Shown here: piece by piece, positions 59,383-64,000 of the stretch | Layout: each line of letters starts with the position of its first letter | How positions within the stretch are numbered: the first letter of the stretch is position 1 | Assembly: GCF_900105765.1 (NCBI RefSeq) | Contig: NZ_FNTX01000001.1 | Coordinates: 1,832,387 to 1,896,386, forward strand | Length of the DNA stretch: 64,000 nt | Direction: 5' to 3' | DNA from: Ruania alba | GTDB lineage: Bacteria; Actinomycetota; Actinomycetes; Actinomycetales; Beutenbergiaceae | Translations under genes and position numbers: made by a program | The notes under the pieces: generated by a model | Databases searched by the model: none | Told to the model about the DNA's origin: nothing | What the model saw: only the letters and a program-made list of their open reading frames with translations

Positions 59383-60420
59383 ATGCTTGACGTCGCATTC
59401 CTGGGTGTGACCCACCCCCATGCGGACGCGTGGGCCAGCGCGGCTCATGAGGACCCCCGCACGCGGATCACCCGTGTCTACGATCCCGACCCCACCGCCG
59501 CGCGGAGTTTCGCGGAGAAGTACGCCGCCGAGAGTGTCCGCAGCGCCGACGAGGCGCTGCGCGGAACCGGCGCGGCGGTAGTAGACGGGCGTAACGATGA
59601 AGCGCCCCGTTTCGCAGAGATCGCGATCGGCGCGGGAGTGCCGGTCTTCATCGAGAAGACCGGCGCTCGGACCTCCGCGCGGCTGGCCGAGGTTGCCGAC
59701 CGCGCCTCGCGTGCTGGTGTCCTCACGCAGATGGGCTACTTCATGCGCTACTCCGATTCCGTCGTGCGCACCCGCCAAGCACTTGAGGAAGGTGCGTTGG
59801 GCGACCTCTATCTGGCGCGTTTCCACGCCGCGATCCCGCACCAGGCCTGGACGAGCATGGCTCACTGGTTCAGCGACGCGAGCAACGTCGTGACGCCATT
59901 CATGGAGGCTGGCTGCCACCTGGTCGACGTCCTGCGGTTGCTCCTCGGTGAACCGCACGAGATCCGTGCCACCAGGGTTCGCCGGAGCGGGACACCCAGT
60001 CCCGGCGAGGACGCCCTGGCGGCGACGATGCGCTGTGCTGACACCGTGGTGACGATCGACTTCACCGCCCATGAGGCCGACCCATGGAACATCGGTTGGG
60101 GAGGCGACCTCTTCGGCGATGCGGCCACCCTGCGTTTCGGTGTCACACCGGCACGCACCTCGCTGGGCAGCGGTGGCCACGTGCCGGACGTGCACTCGCC
60201 CGTCGCCTTGGACGACCCGGACGCGATCCGCACACGCATGTCGGCCGAGAACGCTGAGCTGATGCGGCGGGGCATGAGCGCTTTCATCGATGCGGTCGAC
60301 AGTGACTCCCCCTCCCCGGTGGACGCCGAGTCGGGAGCAGCGACCCTGCGCCTGATCGAAGACGCGCTCAAGGCCTGCGACCTCCCGGCCGTGCGACCTG
60401 AGCCCTTCCCAGCAGCCTGA
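59383..60420 (+). CDS. Gfo/Idh/MocA-like oxidoreductase 2 (altered nucleotide loop and EKT)
   Basis: A 345-residue member with a divergent N-terminus: FLGVTHPHADAW in place of the glycine-rich GxGxxG, and VPVFIEKTGARTS with EKT in place of EKP (catalytic Lys kept). The C-terminal domain has FMEAGCHLVDVLRLLLGE with the His base. This loop suggests altered or weak nucleotide binding. It starts 2 bases after the YesL-like gene stop and has GAGGTGA upstream. Part of the same operon. Confidence 0.88.
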   Translation: MLDVAFLGVTHPHADAWASAAHEDPRTRITRVYDPDPTAARSFAEKYAAESVRSADEALRGTGAAVVDGRNDEAPRFAEIAIGAGVPVFIEKTGARTSARLAEVADRASRAGVLTQMGYFMRYSDSVVRTRQALEEGALGDLYLARFHAAIPHQAWTSMAHWFSDASNVVTPFMEAGCHLVDVLRLLLGEPHEIRATRVRRSGTPSPGEDALAATMRCADTVVTIDFTAHEADPWNIGWGGDLFGDAATLRFGVTPARTSLGSGGHVPDVHSPVALDDPDAIRTRMSAENAELMRRGMSAFIDAVDSDSPSPVDAESGAATLRLIEDALKACDLPAVRPEPFPAA

Positions 60421-60432
60421 CCTGCCCCGCAC

Positions 60433-60464
60433 ACCTGACCCATCCCTACGACCTGACCCATCCC
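60433..60464. repeat. 14-base direct repeat before the binding-protein gene
   Basis: ACCTGACCCATCCC occurs at 60433-60446 and 60451-60464. This is the only notable structure between the second oxidoreductase and the binding-protein gene. It may be a small slippage duplication or a binding site. Confidence 0.5.
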
Positions 60465-60513
60465 ACCCCAGAGCCGGCTGCGACGACGCAGCCGTCACAC
60501 GAAAGGACACATC

Positions 60514-61830
60514 ATGGTCAGCAGAAGGACCTTCCTGCGTACCTCCGGCATCGCGCTTGGCGCCGCGACCGTCGGCGCTACCTCGGCCTGTGGTCAAGGC
60601 GGCGGTAGTAACAGTGTCGAGAACGACGACGCACCCAAGGACATGCGGTTTGCCTGGTGGGGCCACGAGGAGATGAACCGCACCACCAACGAAGCGATCG
60701 AGCTCTACAACAGTCGCCACGAGAACGTCACTATCACCCCGGAAAATGCCTCCTGGGATGACTTCTGGGATCGGATGGCCACCCAGATCGCAGGCGACAA
60801 CGGTGCGGACGCCTTCCAGATGTCGAACCAGATGCTTGTCGACTACGCCGAGCGTGGCGCACTGCTCGATCTCGAGGAGTACATCGGCGACCCCATCGAG
60901 ATCAGCGACTGGAACAGCGACCTGCAGAACTACGGAATTATCGACGGCATCCGTGCAGGCGTACCGATGAGTACCGACGCCTTCACGATTCTCGCCGACC
61001 GAGAGGTGATCCAGGATCTAGGTCTGGAGATTCCCGACGGCGCGTGGACGTGGGACGACGTCTCCGAGCTCGCGAACAGCATTCGCGAGGCCTCCGGTGA
61101 GAAGCTGTGGGGCATCAAGGACGGCAGCGGGATGTACGAGGTCTTCGAACCCTGGGTTCGTGGCCGTGGACTGAGCTTCTTCGACACGGAGGCTTCCCCC
61201 ACCACGCTGGGCTTCAACAAGGACGACCTGCGCGAGTTTTGGCAGTGGTGGGCTGACATGCGCGCCAGTGGAGCTTGCGTTCCGCCCAACGTGTCCGCCG
61301 AGGACACCGGTCACGAGACCAGCCCGATCATCACCGGCGTCGCTCCCCTGTATTTCACCACGAGCAGCGAGCTCACCGGTGTGCGTGCCCTCACTCCGTC
61401 GCAGATTCAGGCATTGCCGATGCCGGACACGGAGGGCGGGAGCAAGCGGGCCAACTTCGTCCGCCCGAACCTGTTCATGTCGGCATGGGCTGGGACCGCT
61501 TACCCGATGGAGTGCTCTCGGTTCATGCAGTTCTGGATCAACGACCCCGAGGCGGTCGAGGTGATCGGGAACTCCCGCGGCGTGCCACCGAGCCCGAGCT
61601 CGGCGGAGCTGGTGCAGGAGGATGCCGGCGAGGACGGCCTCCTCACCCCGTCGGACTACCTGGCGCTCATCACCGAGATCGGCGACCCGATGGACTCGCT
61701 GACACCCCGCGCCGGTCGGGAGGTCTATCAGTTGCTCTCGCGCACCGCTGAGGAGTTGCGCTTCGAACAGACCGACATCCCGGCCGCGGTGGACAGCTTC
61801 TTCGACCAGGCCGCTTCACTTCTCGCCTGA
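60514..61830 (+). CDS. ABC sugar importer substrate-binding protein (Tat lipoprotein)
   Basis: A 438-residue family 1 binding protein. The Tat signal VSRRTFLRTSGIALGAATVG is followed by a lipobox Cys in TSAC. The mature part has MRFAWWGHEEMNRTTNEAIE and a Trp/Tyr-rich ligand cleft (AWTWDDVSEL, FWQWWADM). ATG 60514 follows AAAGGA by 7-8 bases. It is placed after the permeases and enzymes rather than first. The 93-base gap before it carries a 14-base direct repeat (60433, 60451). Confidence 0.92.
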   Translation: MVSRRTFLRTSGIALGAATVGATSACGQGGGSNSVENDDAPKDMRFAWWGHEEMNRTTNEAIELYNSRHENVTITPENASWDDFWDRMATQIAGDNGADAFQMSNQMLVDYAERGALLDLEEYIGDPIEISDWNSDLQNYGIIDGIRAGVPMSTDAFTILADREVIQDLGLEIPDGAWTWDDVSELANSIREASGEKLWGIKDGSGMYEVFEPWVRGRGLSFFDTEASPTTLGFNKDDLREFWQWWADMRASGACVPPNVSAEDTGHETSPIITGVAPLYFTTSSELTGVRALTPSQIQALPMPDTEGGSKRANFVRPNLFMSAWAGTAYPMECSRFMQFWINDPEAVEVIGNSRGVPPSPSSAELVQEDAGEDGLLTPSDYLALITEIGDPMDSLTPRAGREVYQLLSRTAEELRFEQTDIPAAVDSFFDQAASLLA

Positions 61831-61858
61831 TACCCCTACCCCGAAAACAAGGAGAACC

Positions 61859-62644
61859 ATGCGTTTCAGCAACAAGGTCGCCGTCGTCACCGGCGGCGGT
61901 GCCGGCATCGGCCGGCAGACTGTCAACATCCTGGCCGCTGAGGGGGCCAGTGTGGTGGTCGCCGATCTCGACGGACGGCTCGCGGAGGAGGCGAGCCAGG
62001 AGGCCGTCCGCCTCGGAGCCCCGGATGCCGCGTCCATCCAACTCGACATCGCCTCGGAGGAAGCCAACATCGCGCTGGCCGAGCTGTGCGCCTCACGCTT
62101 CGGTGGCGTGGACGTCCTGGTCAACAACGCCGCAGCGCGGGTCTGGGGACCGGTGACCGAAGCGACCGTCGACTCGTGGCGATGGATCACGGAGGTCAAC
62201 CTCATCGGCGTGGGGCTGACGTGCAAGCACATCATCCCGCTGATGGCGGGGCGTGCGGGTTCGGTCGTCAGCGTCTCCTCCGCCAACGGCATCACCGGCC
62301 GGGCGGGAATGGCTCAGTACGACGCCACCAAGGCCGGAGTACTGGCACTCACCCGCTCGATGGCGTGCGACCACGCCGACGCCGGGGTCCGGGTCAACGC
62401 CATCCTCCCCGGGCCCACGTTGACGGACTTCCACAAGAATCGCGCCGCCGAGGCCGGCAAGGAGATCGACCTTGCCGTGATGACCCCGCACGAAGGCGGC
62501 CCCGGTATCCAACGCCGTCAGGGGCGTCCAGAGGAGATTGGCCACGCGATCGCCTTCCTGGCCAGCGACCACGCGTCCTACATCACGGGCGCCTGCCTGG
62601 CCGTGGATGGCGGTCTGACCGCGCTCTCCGGACGTCTCGGGTGA
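61859..62644 (+). CDS. Short-chain dehydrogenase/reductase (classical SDR)
   Basis: A 261-residue SDR. It has the cofactor motif VVTGGGAGIGRQT, VADLD after strand 2 (acidic, favouring NAD), NNAA, the catalytic SVSSANGITGRAGMAQYDATKAG (Ser, Tyr and Lys of YxxxK) and the C-terminal GACLAVDGGLTA. It would oxidise or reduce a sugar or keto-intermediate together with the oxidoreductases around it. ATG 61859 follows AAGGAG. Confidence 0.93.
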   Translation: MRFSNKVAVVTGGGAGIGRQTVNILAAEGASVVVADLDGRLAEEASQEAVRLGAPDAASIQLDIASEEANIALAELCASRFGGVDVLVNNAAARVWGPVTEATVDSWRWITEVNLIGVGLTCKHIIPLMAGRAGSVVSVSSANGITGRAGMAQYDATKAGVLALTRSMACDHADAGVRVNAILPGPTLTDFHKNRAAEAGKEIDLAVMTPHEGGPGIQRRQGRPEEIGHAIAFLASDHASYITGACLAVDGGLTALSGRLG

Positions 62645-62681
62645 GCCGGACGGGAACAGTCAGCACACAGGAGGAACAATC

Positions 62682-63773
62682 ATGACGGTGAATGTGGCCC
62701 TGGTGGGGCTCGGATTCGGGGCCGAGTTCGTGCCCATCTACCAGGCGCATCCGGACGCCGAGCTCGTGGCGATCTGCCAGCGCGATCGCGGCAACCTCGA
62801 TGCGACCGGAGAGCGCTTCGCTCTCGAGCGGCGGTACACCTCCTACGAGGAACTGCTCACCGATCCGGACGTCGATGCGGTGCACATCAACACGCCCATC
62901 CCGCTGCACGCCGACCAGAGCGTGGCGGCTCTGGAAGCCGGGAAGCACGTGGCGTGCACTGTACCGATGGCTACCTCCATCGAGGACTGTGCACGCATCG
63001 TTGCTGCGGCCCGGGCCAGCGGCCGGACCTACATGATGATGGAGACGGTCGTGTACTCGCGGGAGTTCCTGCATGTGAAGCATCTGCTGGAGAGCGGTCA
63101 GCTCGGGCGACTGCAGTTCCTGCGGGGCGCCCATCACCAGGACATGACCGGGTGGCCGGACTACTGGGAGGGCCTACCACCGATGCATTACGCGACCCAC
63201 GCGGTCTCTCCGCTGCTGGCCCTGGCCGGGAAGCGGGCCGAGACGGTCTCCTGTGTGGGCTCGGGGGCGATACCGGAGCATCTGCAGGGCCGGTACGGGT
63301 CACCGTTCGCGGTGGAATCCGCGCACATCACGTTGGCCGGCAGCGACCTGACGGCGGAGGTGTCGCGGTCACTGTTCTCCACCGCGCGCGAATATGTGGA
63401 GAGCTTCGACGTCTACGGCTCGCAGACCTCCTTCGAGTGGGCACAGACCGAGGGCGGTCAGCCGGTCCTCTTCCACGGGGAGAACGCCGAACGCATCACG
63501 GTGCCCGACTATGCTCACCTGCTGCCGCAGGAGATCCAGTCGTTCACCACCCGTGGTGTCTACGACGCCGAGAACGGTCACCTCTCCTTCGCCCAGGGAG
63601 GCGGGCATGGGGGCTCTCACCCGCACCTCGCTCACGAGTTCGTGCGCAGCATCGTCGAAGGTCGGGCCCCGTCGGTCGACGTCGACACTGCGGCGAACTG
63701 GACCAGCGTGGGCCTGCGAGCGCACGAGTCGGCGATGCAGGGCGGGCGGCCGGTCGAAGTTCCGCAGTTCTGA
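62682..63773 (+). CDS. Gfo/Idh/MocA-like oxidoreductase 3 (lacks the EKP lysine)
   Basis: A 363-residue member with a good nucleotide loop (VALVGLGFGAEFVP), but the usual EKP is replaced by CTVPMATS, so the standard catalytic Lys is absent. Other conserved parts are present (METVVYSREF, MHYATHAVSPLLAL). Such TVPMA variants exist in the family as I recall, so this may be a subgroup with a different mechanism. ATG 62682 follows GGAGGA by several bases. It is the last gene of the operon. Confidence 0.88.
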   Translation: MTVNVALVGLGFGAEFVPIYQAHPDAELVAICQRDRGNLDATGERFALERRYTSYEELLTDPDVDAVHINTPIPLHADQSVAALEAGKHVACTVPMATSIEDCARIVAAARASGRTYMMMETVVYSREFLHVKHLLESGQLGRLQFLRGAHHQDMTGWPDYWEGLPPMHYATHAVSPLLALAGKRAETVSCVGSGAIPEHLQGRYGSPFAVESAHITLAGSDLTAEVSRSLFSTAREYVESFDVYGSQTSFEWAQTEGGQPVLFHGENAERITVPDYAHLLPQEIQSFTTRGVYDAENGHLSFAQGGGHGGSHPHLAHEFVRSIVEGRAPSVDVDTAANWTSVGLRAHESAMQGGRPVEVPQF

Positions 63774-63790
63774 CCGCCGGCACCCGGCGG
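63774..63790. terminator. Small hairpin after the last oxidoreductase gene
   Basis: CCGCCGG (63774-63780) pairs with CCGGCGG (63784-63790) around a 3-base loop, starting at the base after the stop codon. A weak terminator alone, but followed 75 bases later by a much stronger palindrome. Confidence 0.5.
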
Positions 63791-63864
63791 GTGGAGAGTT
63801 CAATCGCCGGGTGCTTGCTCGTTCTGCCCCCTTCAGCGAGCCTGCAAGGCTAGCGATGTAGGTG

Positions 63865-63900
63865 CCTGGCTGGTCCACCATGCATGGTGGACCAGCCAGG
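63865..63900. terminator. 36-bp perfect palindrome (probable terminator)
   Basis: The 18-base arm at 63865-63882 is directly followed by its exact reverse complement at 63883-63900, with no spacer. It starts CCTGGCTGG and ends CCAGCCAGG with ATGCAT in the centre. It is probably a bidirectional terminator at the operon end. The remaining bases to 64000 hold no gene I can support. Confidence 0.7.
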
Positions 63901-64000
63901 TCCCACCGAGGTGTACGAAGCCTCCCTGCTCGTGTCGGCGCATCTGATTCGGGTGCTTCACAGAGTGGCCACACAGGCGTCCGCCGACCGTCATCCATAC

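Noticed and set aside
63901-64000. A coding fragment at the window end
   Set aside because: Frames exist on both strands but carry no recognisable motif, and the window ends before they can be judged.

Overview
The window is a high-GC bacterial chromosome segment with dense, short-intergenic, operon-rich gene order. Sortase (LPXTG-type) anchors, Tat-exported lipoproteins, DUF3558 and DUF6318-like lipoproteins, an archaeal-type ATP-dependent DNA ligase, DnaE2, a ClgR-like regulator and many leaderless-looking genes all point to an Actinomycetota, most likely a Micrococcales-type soil or marine organism (Ruania/Beutenbergia-like is a guess from style, not a result). I see no rRNA, CRISPR array, transposase or phage gene. 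One tRNA, tRNA-Leu(GAG), is present.

Layout. 1-6.4 kb: the end of a secreted subtilase, tRNA-Leu, and a large DUF11-repeat, LPXTG-anchored surface protein broken by a 2-base frameshift. 6.5-7.9 kb: a small kinase and a DUF6328-like membrane protein. 8.0-13.6 kb: a five-gene betaine-type ABC importer operon led by an enolase-superfamily enzyme, divergent from an IclR regulator with two identical candidate operators. 13.7-24.8 kb: a carbohydrate locus with a Gfo/Idh oxidoreductase, a DUF4862-like protein, a formylglycine sulfatase, an ABC sugar importer, a ROK regulator and a GH38 alpha-mannosidase. 24.8-34.2 kb: housekeeping and surface genes (ATP-dependent ligase, AAA ATPase, TrmL, a second LPXTG protein, a Cys-cluster/pentapeptide protein, a kinase, an AI-2E exporter, a spermidine-synthase-like protein). 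34.2-45.5 kb: DnaE2 with a LexA box on its start codon, a ClgR-like regulator, lipoproteins, MFS and BCCT transporters and small proteins. 45.7-50.9 kb: a DUF6282 hydrolase divergent from a sugar-type ABC importer with a GntR/FCD regulator. 51-54.4 kb: CstA, then TetR plus an alpha/beta hydrolase. 54.5-63.8 kb: an XylR/AraC-type regulator divergent from an eight-gene sugar operon with two permeases, a YesL-like protein, a binding protein, an SDR and three Gfo/Idh/MocA oxidoreductases.

How the parts fit. The organism looks like a specialist scavenger of sugars and osmolytes. Three sugar-type importers carry binding protein and two permeases but no ATPase, so they probably share one MsiK-like ATPase encoded elsewhere. 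Each catabolic cluster has its own regulator (IclR, ROK, GntR, XylR-like), and I can see candidate operators for all four, plus TetR and LexA sites. A recurring architecture is a -10-like TANNNT hexamer 6-8 bases before the start codon with no Shine-Dalgarno sequence, which suggests leaderless mRNAs. In several of these the repressor site lies directly over the start codon. The most novel-looking parts are the sulfatase/alpha-mannosidase locus, the triple-oxidoreductase operon and the DUF6282-importer pair. Their substrates cannot be read from sequence alone.
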